A model generated the notes under the pieces. It was not told the DNA's origin, made no database searches, and saw only the letters and a program-made list of their open reading frames with translations. Of a stretch of DNA of 64,000 nt, positions 43,053 to 51,230 are shown in pieces; the stretch's first letter is position 1, and the number at the start of each line of letters is the position of its first letter. This DNA comes from Burkholderia pseudomultivorans. GTDB lineage: Bacteria > Pseudomonadota > Gammaproteobacteria > Burkholderiales > Burkholderiaceae. A program made the translations under genes and the position numbers. The DNA lies in NCBI RefSeq assembly GCF_001718415.1, contig NZ_CP013379.1, positions 47,153 to 111,152 on the forward strand, written 5' to 3'.

Positions 43053-43103
43053 CGGGTAGGTTTCTACCCGTGTGCATTATATATCCCCAATGGGGACTAT
43101 CAA
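43053..43103 (-). promoter_or_regulatory. Promoter, operator and 5' hairpin of the virB operon
   Basis: Minus strand: -35 TTGATA (43103-43098), 16-base spacer, -10 TATAAT (43081-43076). The spacer holds TAGTCCCC-ATT-GGGGATA, the plasmid-wide operator with one imperfect arm (43082-43098). The transcript should begin at a hairpin CGGGTAG-AAAC-CTACCCG (43070-43053), which may stabilise the mRNA. Confidence 0.75.
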
Positions 43104-43110
43104 GAACTTT

Positions 43111-43416
43111 TTACGATTTTCTATTCCACTGGATGATGTCTCGAACGAAAGCCTTCCCGAGATCCGGCATCGGTCTGAAATCGGCTGAGTTCGCTGGCAA
43201 TAGCCATTTGTTCAGTGATCGCAATGGCGCATGAATCCTTGCCGCTATCCCCTCTCTAGTCAGGTTCAACTCCTTCATCGCAAGCCGAAGCAACTCTTGC
43301 TGCGGCAGCTCGGCCAGTTCACGATCCATTTCAGCGGTACACATCTGGTCCAACTGCTCCTGCTCGCTGCGAATACCCTTCCCCACCTTTACCTCCCCGA
43401 ATCTGTCTTTTCTCAC
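43111..43416 (-). CDS. HTH regulator, paralogue of the 56.6-kb regulator
   Basis: 101 aa from a GTG that overlaps the stop of the preceding pil-operon gene (GTGA). The C-terminal half reads 'LNLTREGIAARIHAPLRSLNKWLLPANSADFRPMPDLGKAFVRDIIQWNR' and aligns with the 85-aa protein at 56598-56855 (about half identical). The AAR-I-x2-P-x-R-x-L-x-KWLLP stretch is a probable recognition helix. It is the last gene of the pil operon and stands just upstream of the virB promoter. It is a good candidate to bind the shared operator. Confidence 0.65.
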   Translation of the reverse strand: MRKDRFGEVKVGKGIRSEQEQLDQMCTAEMDRELAELPQQELLRLAMKELNLTREGIAARIHAPLRSLNKWLLPANSADFRPMPDLGKAFVRDIIQWNRKS

Positions 43417-44129
43417 CAGTTGTTGGTTGGGCCAAATACTCCGCCTGGTCCCCGCGCGCTATCCCAACACACATCGCCCCGGCGATTTCCGAAGATCGGA
43501 CATGGCGTCCAGGTCGGATCGGCCCCTTGCCAGTTTTTCCACGTGAGAAGGATCTGTTGCCGCGCTGGCGTGTAGATACAGCTCGCGATCCAGAGATATT
43601 GATTCCAAGGACCAGTGCCAAATTGGTTCGAGTACCAACCGGGTCTGGACACGACCAACGCGCCATAAGCCGGCGCGTCTGAGACGACGTAACGATCGCT
43701 CGCCCGCACCACCGTACCGAGGTTCCCACCGTTCGCGGTCTTGAACGACGCGAGGTTCCGGTTGCCGCTCGGATCCCAAACGACACCATTGGCCGTCACC
43801 CTGTAGTCGCCATTTACCGGAGTCCACGTCGCCGTCGGAATTCTGTCAATGGTCGACCTTTTGAGGTAATTCTCCATTCGATCCATTATCGGATTGCACA
43901 CCGCAAGCGCGGATTCAACCCCATCGGAACCGCCCGGTGACGTGCCGCCGGGACTGACTGGCGGCATCAAGCACTGGTAGTAACCTCTTTCGGCTCGCCA
44001 AGAACGTGGCGCCGAACATCCTGGGACATTCGGCGTTCCAACTGGCTGGGATACCAGTTGCGCTTGCGCGATTTGTGCGCCTAGAGAGGCGGCCAGGACC
44101 ACGTGTCTTCCCAATCGTCGAGTTTTCAT
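43413..44129 (-). CDS. Secreted protein of the pil operon, unknown
   Basis: 238 aa from the ATG at 44129 (the longer frame adds 81 residues overlapping pilV). It has a signal peptide ('HVVLAASLGAQIAQAQ'), then a Trp/Asn/Gly-rich body with several Cys ('CSAPRSW', 'YYQCLMPPVSPGG', 'IASCIYTPARQQILLTWKNWQGADPTWTPCPIFGNRRGDVCW'). It may be a pilus-associated adhesin or tip protein working with PilV. I do not recognise the family. It is 10 bases behind pilV. Confidence 0.6.
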   Translation of the reverse strand: MKTRRLGRHVVLAASLGAQIAQAQLVSQPVGTPNVPGCSAPRSWRAERGYYQCLMPPVSPGGTSPGGSDGVESALAVCNPIMDRMENYLKRSTIDRIPTATWTPVNGDYRVTANGVVWDPSGNRNLASFKTANGGNLGTVVRASDRYVVSDAPAYGALVVSRPGWYSNQFGTGPWNQYLWIASCIYTPARQQILLTWKNWQGADPTWTPCPIFGNRRGDVCWDSARGPGGVFGPTNNW

Positions 44130-44139
44130 CGCCGGATCC

Positions 44140-45414
44140 TTACGCATCGTTTCCGAAACTGCAGCCCACACGGATATCCGCCTGCAGTCCGAGTTCGTCG
44201 TTGATGCGGGTGCGATTACCGTCCGCAAGCACGTTGAAGATCTGCAGAACCCATTGGCTGCCGTTCCAGCCCATCTGATACACAACTCCCGAGATCGGCG
44301 GGTTATGGTTTGCGAACTCAACAGCAGATGTGACCGGAGTAATTGAGTACCACGCGGTCCCGCCGGGCCCACACGCCGGCGGTGTCACGCCCCAGCCGTT
44401 GTAGTAGCCCGCGTACTGACCCGTTGTCGTAAGGTTGCCCACCAAATTGCTGATCGCCACCCATCTACCCGTCCGGTTGCATATGAACGCCTGGTTGTTG
44501 TCGCGGACCGTGATCTGATTCCACGAGCACGTTGCAGATGTGTTGAACGTCAAACGATCCGCCCACATATCGCCATTGACGTTCATACCTGCCGGCATGG
44601 CGCCACCGTTTCCCGCCGCGACCGTGCCGGCGGCGTAAACGTCGCCCGTGCGAAGTCCACCGGCCCAACCGGGCGGCAAGTCATCTGGATCCATCCCGTT
44701 TGTGGCAATCCGACCGCTGAACCTCCCGCGGGTGCCGTTCACCGTACCTGCGTTGTTGATGTCGTTCCCCCCCATGCCGAGCGCAGTCTGCATGGTGTTC
44801 AAATCTGGCCGGTTCGGAACGCTCACGCGGTACAGGTAGCCGTTACCACCTGACGCAGTGCCGCCGAACGTCAACAGTGACGCGAGGTGCCCGCTGCCCG
44901 GGTTCCGCCATCCCGCCATTGCGAGCCTCCATCCGCCATACGTGCCGACAGCGGTGTTCGGATCCATCGTCACGTCGCCCATCTGCCGCACGTATGGAAC
45001 GAATCCACCTTGAGCGCCCGACTGCGCAGCTACCTGAACAAGCTGCTTCGCTTCGATCGCGTCGCCGTTTTCTGACGTCACGATCGCCTGGAGTTGGCCC
45101 GGTGCCGGCTGCCGGACCTGTAACACCCAGTTTTGCCTGAATGCATTCGTTTCGGAGACACCCGGTGCCAGATATCCTGCGTTCCGCAGCATTGCTGTTG
45201 TGATGACGAGCGGTGCCCCGGAGGTCGCCGTTTGACTTAGGGTCGCGCCGAAATCCTTCACGTACTGCTCTGCCGCCTTCACAATCTGGCGTTGCTGTCC
45301 GGCAGTTACTGCACTCTTCACATTTGCCGTACCTTGTGCCGACCATGCCAGTAAGCCGCCAACACTTATCGTCGACAGCGCGAGCGCAACGAGAAATCCG
45401 AGTATCGCTTCCAT
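44140..45414 (-). CDS. pilV: PilV-type minor pilin/adhesin of the type IVb pilus
   Basis: 424 aa. The N-terminus 'MEAILGFLVALALSTISVGGLLAWS' is a pilin-like hydrophobic helix. The body fits PilV ('ADRLTFNTSATCSWNQITVRDNNQAFICNRTGRWVAISN' and Gly-rich repeats), and the last part is a Cys/Trp-containing tip domain. In R64 the C-terminus is switched by a shufflon and sets recipient specificity; here I see no recombinase and no inverted alternative C-termini, so the tip is fixed. An in-frame TAA two codons before the ATG rules out a longer prepilin leader. Confidence 0.75.
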   Translation of the reverse strand: MEAILGFLVALALSTISVGGLLAWSAQGTANVKSAVTAGQQRQIVKAAEQYVKDFGATLSQTATSGAPLVITTAMLRNAGYLAPGVSETNAFRQNWVLQVRQPAPGQLQAIVTSENGDAIEAKQLVQVAAQSGAQGGFVPYVRQMGDVTMDPNTAVGTYGGWRLAMAGWRNPGSGHLASLLTFGGTASGGNGYLYRVSVPNRPDLNTMQTALGMGGNDINNAGTVNGTRGRFSGRIATNGMDPDDLPPGWAGGLRTGDVYAAGTVAAGNGGAMPAGMNVNGDMWADRLTFNTSATCSWNQITVRDNNQAFICNRTGRWVAISNLVGNLTTTGQYAGYYNGWGVTPPACGPGGTAWYSITPVTSAVEFANHNPPISGVVYQMGWNGSQWVLQIFNVLADGNRTRINDELGLQADIRVGCSFGNDA

Positions 45415-45417
45415 GGT

Positions 45418-45900
45418 TTATGGCTTAACCTCCGCCTGATACAGCAAGCTCCAGAAAGGAACGGTAGAGGGGATAGCATGTGGCGCCCCTCCAACGATTC
45501 CCGTTGCTACCCCGTTCGCGGTTGACGTCATGTACCACGCTTCGCTGGCGTCGGTTTCTTCAATCACCCGGCCGACTGCGCCCGGAACGATCGGCGCCCA
45601 TGCATACACGATGCGGCTCCCCCCGGCGTTCGCGTCGATCTTGCAGGTGGCGCCCGCAGGCGGTACAACCCCGATCTGCGACTGCACCGCGATTGAGTCG
45701 CCGGTAAGCCCGGGATTCGATATTGCCGTCCGGACGCACGCATCCGCATACGCAACCACACGATCCGCTGCTACATCCGCCCGGGCTTCGGCCTGGCCAA
45801 CGGGGCCGCCTCCGATAACGCTCGTCGCGATTCCCGCGGCCTGCGAAATCAGTCCGCCGAATACCATCAGAACGACGAGAGGAAGGAGTGCGTATCCCAC
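45418..45900 (-). CDS. pilM: PilM-like type IVb pilus protein
   Basis: 160 aa with an N-terminal membrane helix ('MGYALLPLVVLMVFGGLIS') and a periplasmic domain ending 'DASEAWYMTSTANGVATGIVGGAPHAIPSTVPFWSLLYQAEVKP', similar to the PilM family of R64-like pili. The role in assembly is not well known. It sits between pilS and pilV, which differs from the R64 gene order. Confidence 0.6.
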   Translation of the reverse strand: MGYALLPLVVLMVFGGLISQAAGIATSVIGGGPVGQAEARADVAADRVVAYADACVRTAISNPGLTGDSIAVQSQIGVVPPAGATCKIDANAGGSRIVYAWAPIVPGAVGRVIEETDASEAWYMTSTANGVATGIVGGAPHAIPSTVPFWSLLYQAEVKP

Positions 45901-45915
45901 GGTTGGCCCTTGCTC

Positions 45916-46419
45916 TTACTGAATAGTGACCACGATGGTCGCGCTGTCGGTACACGCCTTCGACGCGGTTACTCGGTCCGGGGGGTTAGACGCCGTGAAG
46001 GTCGTGCCGGAGACTGCGAGCGAAACGTAGTCTTTCATGCCCGACACAACAGCCGCACACTGGTCCTTCGTTTCCGACCCACCACCGCCGAACGTGACAA
46101 CGCCTTGCGCTCCGTTATTTGCGCTCGCGAACGTCACGGAGTTGCCCCAGACATCGACCACCGTCGAACCATTGCGAACCATGTTGGCCGGGACCACACG
46201 CGACGAGATCAGCTCCGCCGCGTTGGCGGTCGTGAAGTTCGCGTATCCATTGCCGCTCTGTGCGAACCCTGAACGCGCGTTCGCGATCAGATGCGAGATA
46301 TCGGTCACCATCTGCGACCCCTTGTTCGCGGAGAACGCCGAAACGCTCGCAACACCCACCCCTGCGAGCGCGAGCAAGCCCAGTGCGATATATGCCAATC
46401 TAGCGAGAATTGCATCCAT
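45916..46419 (-). CDS. pilS: PilS major type IVb pilin
   Basis: 167 aa. The hydrophobic N-terminal helix starts at once ('MDAILARLAYIALGLLALAGVGVASVSAF'). It is followed by the PilS pattern 'SQMVTDISHLIANARSGFAQSGNGYANFTTANAAELISSRVVPANMVRNGSTVVDVWGNSVTFASANNGAQGVVTFGGG' and a Cys pair near the end ('DQCAAVV', 'SKACTDSATIVVTI'). It is the main fibre subunit for liquid mating. An in-frame TAA two codons upstream shows that no prepilin leader can be encoded ahead of the ATG. Confidence 0.82.
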   Translation of the reverse strand: MDAILARLAYIALGLLALAGVGVASVSAFSANKGSQMVTDISHLIANARSGFAQSGNGYANFTTANAAELISSRVVPANMVRNGSTVVDVWGNSVTFASANNGAQGVVTFGGGGSETKDQCAAVVSGMKDYVSLAVSGTTFTASNPPDRVTASKACTDSATIVVTIQ

Positions 46420-46446
46420 GATTTATCCCTTTTCGTTTGAACACGC

Positions 46447-47547
46447 TTAAAAAGACCCAACAGCTGTCGAACTGTCGGCAGTAAGGTCGTTCACCCCAAG
46501 CTGAAGGATGAACACAACACCTATAAGGACTACAAAGAGCACTGCACCCCACATCACACTCGTCAACACAAAACGGCGCTTCATTCGCACCATTTCCTTT
46601 CCTGATACGACTTCCATTTTTTCAGCGAACTCGTCCGATTCTTCCCGCGCCTTGATCGCCTCGATCAAGTCGTACGAAGGAAAGTCGGTCTTCGCTTCTA
46701 GCATTGCGTTTGCGAGTGACTTCCCGCCGACAATTCCGTCACGAATTGGTTTTAAGCGAGACGCCAACCACGGCGAACCAAACTGCATCTGCTCTGCCAA
46801 AGCGTTCTTGTCGATGACGCCAGACTTCAGTAAGACGGAGAACGTCAAAAGCCACGCCGTCCCACTGACATAGCGGTAAGAGCTGAACGGAAAGACGTAC
46901 TTGTCGGCGAAGGTCCGTCCCTTGCCCGTCCAGCGCGGAAGCGCCCAGGCGATTCCCGCAATCGAGCCGACGAACAGCGCGCTCACCACCAGCGGCACCC
47001 ACCCGGTGGCGACCTTGGAGAGCCCGAGCATTACGGCGGCCCAGCCGGTCCATTTCTCAGCCGGATAGAAGGTCGCGTATTGCGGAACGACAAATCCACC
47101 GAGAACTAACAAGAATCCATAGACGGCTAGCGCGTACACGACCGGTTGCGACATGCTCGAGGCGAACTGCCAGCGAATATCGGCCAACATGTCTTCGAGC
47201 TCGAGCACCATGCGCATCGCGCTCGGCAGCGTGCCGGATCGCTCCCCTGACCCGATGATCGTGCGTTCCATAGGGCCGAGCGATGCTCCCGTCGCAACTG
47301 TTAGCGATCGCCCCCCACGCACGGCTTTCTCGATTTGGCCGACAGCGGCAGCCGCCTTTCGGTTGGGCCGCAGCGCACGCGTAACCCAGCTGCCTGCGTC
47401 GCGCTGCAGCAGGCTAGTCTGATAGTCTTTGAGAATATCAACGAGCTTCTTCTCGCCTTTTTTCCCTTTCTCACCGTCACCGAGCAGCCCCTCTGCGATG
47501 TCGTAGATTTTTCGCCGATGACGCCACGACAGCTTTGCTCTCTTCAT
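46447..47547 (-). CDS. pilR: PilR inner-membrane platform protein (GspF family)
   Basis: 366 aa; the GspF-type membrane helices are visible ('QPVVYALAVYGFLLVLGGFVVPQYATF', 'WVPLVVSALFVGSIAGIAWALP', 'SVMWGAVLFVVLIGVVFILQLG') between cytoplasmic helical domains with 'SGERSGTLPSAMRMVLELEDML' and 'GSPWLASRLKPIRDGIVGGKSLANAML'. It anchors pilus assembly. The start overlaps the pilQ stop (ATGA). Confidence 0.85.
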   Translation of the reverse strand: MKRAKLSWRHRRKIYDIAEGLLGDGEKGKKGEKKLVDILKDYQTSLLQRDAGSWVTRALRPNRKAAAAVGQIEKAVRGGRSLTVATGASLGPMERTIIGSGERSGTLPSAMRMVLELEDMLADIRWQFASSMSQPVVYALAVYGFLLVLGGFVVPQYATFYPAEKWTGWAAVMLGLSKVATGWVPLVVSALFVGSIAGIAWALPRWTGKGRTFADKYVFPFSSYRYVSGTAWLLTFSVLLKSGVIDKNALAEQMQFGSPWLASRLKPIRDGIVGGKSLANAMLEAKTDFPSYDLIEAIKAREESDEFAEKMEVVSGKEMVRMKRRFVLTSVMWGAVLFVVLIGVVFILQLGVNDLTADSSTAVGSF

Positions 47548-49406
47548 CCTGCCACCCGTGTGGTTGCCTTCTCGACGATTTCCGCGACATTCCTATGTAC
47601 ATCTACGGGATCGACGATCCCGCCGATGACGAGGTTCATTGCGTTCTCGAGCATCGAAAGATCCGAGCCCGGCCGAGCGCGATGCTTCCTCGCGGCAACT
47701 GCAGACCCATGATCGCGAAGATCATCGAGCAGCTCAGGTGTGGCCACCACAATCTCCGCAACCGCCCTTCGATCGATCACGCCGCTCCCATCGCACTCGT
47801 CGCAGCCTGCGCCACGGACATTCATCTTGGACGTATCGCCCCAGCTCGGCAGTGCCTTCGCGATATGGGGAGGCAAGTCACGATCCAGATCGAGCGCCCG
47901 TCGACACGACGGGCAAAGGATCGGCACAACACGCTGCCCCATAAATCCTGCGAGTAAGCCCGGTGCGCAAGTTACTCGCCGCGGCAGCTCTTCGATGTCG
48001 AGGCCCTCCAGTCGGTCTATCAGCCCGAATGGATCGTTTTCGTGCAATGTCGAAACTACAAAGTGCCCGGTTCGTCCCGCGTGCATTGCAGCAAGCGCCT
48101 CAAGGGCGCGGCGAATCTCTCCGACCACAATCGTGTCGGGGTCCATTCGGAGCGCATGCGCGACATACTCCACAAAATCGTCGGTCGTCAGCTGCAATGC
48201 CCACGGCATCGGCAGCTCAGTCGGGTTCTCTATCGCTATATGACTCGTTGCCGGAAAGAGACGCTTCTGATGCTTCAAGAGCTCATGAATCGTTGTCGTT
48301 TTTCCGCTGTTCGTCGGTCCGAGAACCAGAAAAATCCCCATCGGCTTCCAGAGGATCTCTTCGATCAACCTGATCTGGCGCGCTGTAAACCCCATATTTG
48401 CAAACTGCGGCTCACCCTCGGGTTTGGCAGGCACTCGCAGCTTCAGGGGACGCGCTTCCGTTCTGCGTGTTCGCCGTGTCGACTCATGCTCGGAGTATTG
48501 AATGCGCGCACGGAGGAAGCCGCCAACGCCGTCTGGCCAAGCGGGGCCGCGGATGAATCGTACGCTGTCCAAACCGACGTCGCCGAACACCGCGCCGTCT
48601 ATCTGCCCGCTCTGGAATTCGGTCGGCTTATAGTACGAATCAAACGAGGTCGACAATCCCGTACAGATACAACGAATCATCTCCTCACCGTTGGCGCGAT
48701 CCATACTGAGGTGCGAATCGACGACGTCCATAATGTCGCCGCGATAGCGAACTTGGATCTCCGTGTGCTGCTTGCGGATAGTGATCGCGAGATCGTTGAT
48801 ACCCATGGCTGCGAGCGACGCAAAGAGTTGACGCGTTCGTTGCAGCGTTCTTTGATCACTCGCGACGGACCCAACCGCTTCGGCGCCATTCGCGTCGCGT
48901 AGCGCAGCGAGCCGCTCCGCGGAGACGTATTCCACGTGTGGGTCGATTCCCTCTCGCTTCAGGTCGCGAATCCACGTCAAAAGCGCGGGATTGAACTTGA
49001 GTCGCTGGTCGACGTGCAGATCGCGCGAGATCGCTCGGTGCACATCTCGCACTTGCTCCGGCGTCAAGCGGCCCGACTGCAGGAGTTCCTGGCCCACATC
49101 GCGGCTGTTTTCAGCTGCACGCGCTTCCGCATGAATCATCTGCTTCGACGGCATAAAGCCGAGAGCAACTGCCGCCTCTCCGAATGCCTTGCCCATATGC
49201 TGGGAGTACAGTACCTGCGCACGAATAGGCGTTGGTGGTTCCGGGAATCGGATCGTGTGGCTCAGGTTGTCTTCTCCGACACTTCCATATTGGAGAACAC
49301 CGCGCCGTGCCCCTTGCGCGCGCAGTTCGCTTTTGCTTGCCACCGTGTCGCGATTGGGAATTGCCACCCCGGCCGCAGCTGCGGATTCGATAGCGTTGAC
49401 TTTCAT
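47544..49406 (-). CDS. pilQ: PilQ assembly ATPase (GspE family)
   Basis: 620 aa from the ATG at 49406, which overlaps the pilO stop (ATGA). Walker A 'LVLGPTNSGKTTTIHEL' lies near residue 362, then the Asp box and Walker B ('YVAHALRMDPDTIVVGEIRRALEALAAMHAGRTGHFVVSTLHEND'). A C-terminal four-cysteine zinc module follows ('CPSCRRALDLD...GCDECDGSG'), typical for GspE/PilQ-type extension ATPases. It drives fibre assembly at the inner membrane. Confidence 0.88.
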   Translation of the reverse strand: MKVNAIESAAAAGVAIPNRDTVASKSELRAQGARRGVLQYGSVGEDNLSHTIRFPEPPTPIRAQVLYSQHMGKAFGEAAVALGFMPSKQMIHAEARAAENSRDVGQELLQSGRLTPEQVRDVHRAISRDLHVDQRLKFNPALLTWIRDLKREGIDPHVEYVSAERLAALRDANGAEAVGSVASDQRTLQRTRQLFASLAAMGINDLAITIRKQHTEIQVRYRGDIMDVVDSHLSMDRANGEEMIRCICTGLSTSFDSYYKPTEFQSGQIDGAVFGDVGLDSVRFIRGPAWPDGVGGFLRARIQYSEHESTRRTRRTEARPLKLRVPAKPEGEPQFANMGFTARQIRLIEEILWKPMGIFLVLGPTNSGKTTTIHELLKHQKRLFPATSHIAIENPTELPMPWALQLTTDDFVEYVAHALRMDPDTIVVGEIRRALEALAAMHAGRTGHFVVSTLHENDPFGLIDRLEGLDIEELPRRVTCAPGLLAGFMGQRVVPILCPSCRRALDLDRDLPPHIAKALPSWGDTSKMNVRGAGCDECDGSGVIDRRAVAEIVVATPELLDDLRDHGSAVAARKHRARPGSDLSMLENAMNLVIGGIVDPVDVHRNVAEIVEKATTRVAG

Positions 49407-50641
49407 ACGCCCGCCTTTGAAATCGGTGAGGCGGTTTCGGAGGAGCTGTACATCGTCGCTTCGACTCGCCACTGCTGCGTCTGAAAATCGAACGATGTTC
49501 CATTTACCCGCATTGCCGGCACTTCGTCGAAGTCGGCGCCGAGCAGCCACGGCGGAGCGTAGGTTTCGAGGGTTACGTTTGTGACCCCCCACATCGGCGC
49601 GGAGGTATCCAGCGCAGGTGCACCGGGAAGCTTCGGCTGTTCACCCCCGGTCAACGTCAGCTTCAGACTGTTCTTTTGTGCGAATGTCCAGATTGCCCGG
49701 CGAGCGTCCGATTGAGTCAGCGCCGTCCCCGCAACCGTTGGTGGCAACGCGAAATCGTCTAGCACCTCGGTTGATCGATCGCCTCCTGCGTCGAGCACTC
49801 CAGGCGCATCCGCGGCAAGGCCGCCTGCCCTATTCCAGCCGACGGTTACGTTGACGCGTCCTCTGTTCGAAACACATCCCCAAGTTGAGACAACCCAGCC
49901 ATCTCGCTCGAAGTCCTGCGTCTCCCATTTCCGGCCACACGCCGCGATCACCGAATTCGAGCTGGACTCCGTCGCCCACGGCAATGCCATTCGCGCAGCC
50001 TTTGCGGCAGCAGCCTGCCGCTGCTGGAGCGCTCGAATGCTAGCGATTCGCTCCTGCTCGGCGAGCTCCGCTTGCCGGGCATGGAGGAATAGGCCAATGC
50101 CGCCCGCGAGAGCGACGACGGATACGCCCGCCGCGGGAATTGCCCACCGGCGCCACACGCTAGCAGTGAGATCCTGCAATGGAGGAGTCTTCCGTGCTGC
50201 GCGGACTAGATCAACGAGATCGTCGATCCCCCCCGTTACCTGGTTCCACTCGCTTTCCGATCCGAAGCCCTCGATTACCTGGTCGATCTCTTCAGGCGTA
50301 CCGACTCGATCGCCATCGGGCAGGATTCCGTGTTCGTCATGAACTGCTATCAACCACTCGCGACCGTTCTCCAACGCGTAGCGTCCAACCCATGGTTGCG
50401 GATGCGCATCGGCGATGGTCGCCGCGAGCGAGCGGAATTCTGTGGCCTTGCGGCCGGGAATGGGTTCTCCCTGACCGACCTGGACGACGCCGTGCACACT
50501 TTTGCGCACGATTCCCCAAGCCCCGTCGGTGGCTGCCAGTCGACGGAGCGTACCCTGCGAGGGTAGACGCTCCTCGTACCGCCAGATCAAACCGACGACG
50601 AAGGGCTTTCGGACATCCGGAAGCGAAATTGACTCGAGCAC
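49403..50641 (-). CDS. pilO: PilO-type pilus biogenesis protein
   Basis: 412 aa. The cytoplasmic N-terminal domain contains 'PFVVGLIWRYEERLPSQGTLRRLA' and 'GREWLIAVHDEHGILPDGDRVG'. One membrane helix follows near residue 175 ('WAIPAAGVSVVALAGGIGLFL'), then a coiled coil ('ARQAELAEQERIASIRALQQRQAAAAKAAR') and a periplasmic domain with a Cys pair. Matches R64 PilO architecture (bitopic, about 430 aa). It probably links PilQ/PilR with the periplasmic PilP. Confidence 0.78.
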   Translation of the reverse strand: MLESISLPDVRKPFVVGLIWRYEERLPSQGTLRRLAATDGAWGIVRKSVHGVVQVGQGEPIPGRKATEFRSLAATIADAHPQPWVGRYALENGREWLIAVHDEHGILPDGDRVGTPEEIDQVIEGFGSESEWNQVTGGIDDLVDLVRAARKTPPLQDLTASVWRRWAIPAAGVSVVALAGGIGLFLHARQAELAEQERIASIRALQQRQAAAAKAARMALPWATESSSNSVIAACGRKWETQDFERDGWVVSTWGCVSNRGRVNVTVGWNRAGGLAADAPGVLDAGGDRSTEVLDDFALPPTVAGTALTQSDARRAIWTFAQKNSLKLTLTGGEQPKLPGAPALDTSAPMWGVTNVTLETYAPPWLLGADFDEVPAMRVNGTSFDFQTQQWRVEATMYSSSETASPISKAGV

Positions 50642-50642
50642 T

Positions 50643-51230
50643 TTAGTACCTCACCACACGCGTTTCGGTCCGACCGGCTCGCTTCCGTGTAAGGGTGACG
50701 TCCGCACTACCGATTCGTGCGACACGCCAGCCAGCGAAGGTATCGCCGACGTGCACGTCGTCGACTCGGCCGCCGGAGGCAAGCGTGGCACTGAATTTGC
50801 CGTTGTAGGAGTCGATGCCTTTCACCTCGACGAAGCCTGCGCCGGGTTCGAGGGGAGGCAACGCTGGTACCTGGGCGTGGTGCGAAGGGCCGCCGATCCC
50901 GGGTGGCAGGCCAAGTGCGCTAACGGGGGGACTTGCCGAACCGTTTGCTTCGCGGATCGCTTTCTCCAGCTCGGCGATGCGTTTTTCCGCTTCGAGCATA
51001 GGGATCCGCTTTTGCATCAACGCCAGCCGGGCGCCATCCGAGACAGCTCCGTCCAGCGGCGGCTCATCTTTTCCGACCGGCGCTACTGACGCACTCGTCG
51101 GTGCCATTGCCGAGGCGGCAACGGCGCTTCCGGCGACTGTAGATGCCGACGCGGCGTGAGCGTGTTGGACCACGGCGAGCGCGAAGACATATCCGGCAAA
51201 GGTTCGAACGTTTCTCATTGTTGGCCTCAC
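50643..51230 (-). CDS. pilP: PilP-type pilus biogenesis protein
   Basis: 195 aa, GTG start overlapping the pilN stop (GTGA; an ATG five codons in is possible). It has a signal peptide ('TFAGYVFALAVVQHAHAA'), a coiled coil ('MLEAEKRIAELEKAIREANG') and a C-terminal beta domain ('GFVEVKGIDSYNGKFSATLASGGRVDDVHVGDTFAGWRVARIGSADVTLTRKRAGR'), as in PilP of R64-like systems. It is periplasmic and probably touches the secretin. Confidence 0.8.
   Translation of the reverse strand: MRPTMRNVRTFAGYVFALAVVQHAHAASASTVAGSAVAASAMAPTSASVAPVGKDEPPLDGAVSDGARLALMQKRIPMLEAEKRIAELEKAIREANGSASPPVSALGLPPGIGGPSHHAQVPALPPLEPGAGFVEVKGIDSYNGKFSATLASGGRVDDVHVGDTFAGWRVARIGSADVTLTRKRAGRTETRVVRY

Noticed and set aside
44140..45414. 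Possible shufflon at the pilV 3' end
   Set aside because: No inverted repeats of sfx type, no alternative C-terminal segments and no tyrosine recombinase (Rci) gene nearby; the following gene is an independent secreted protein.
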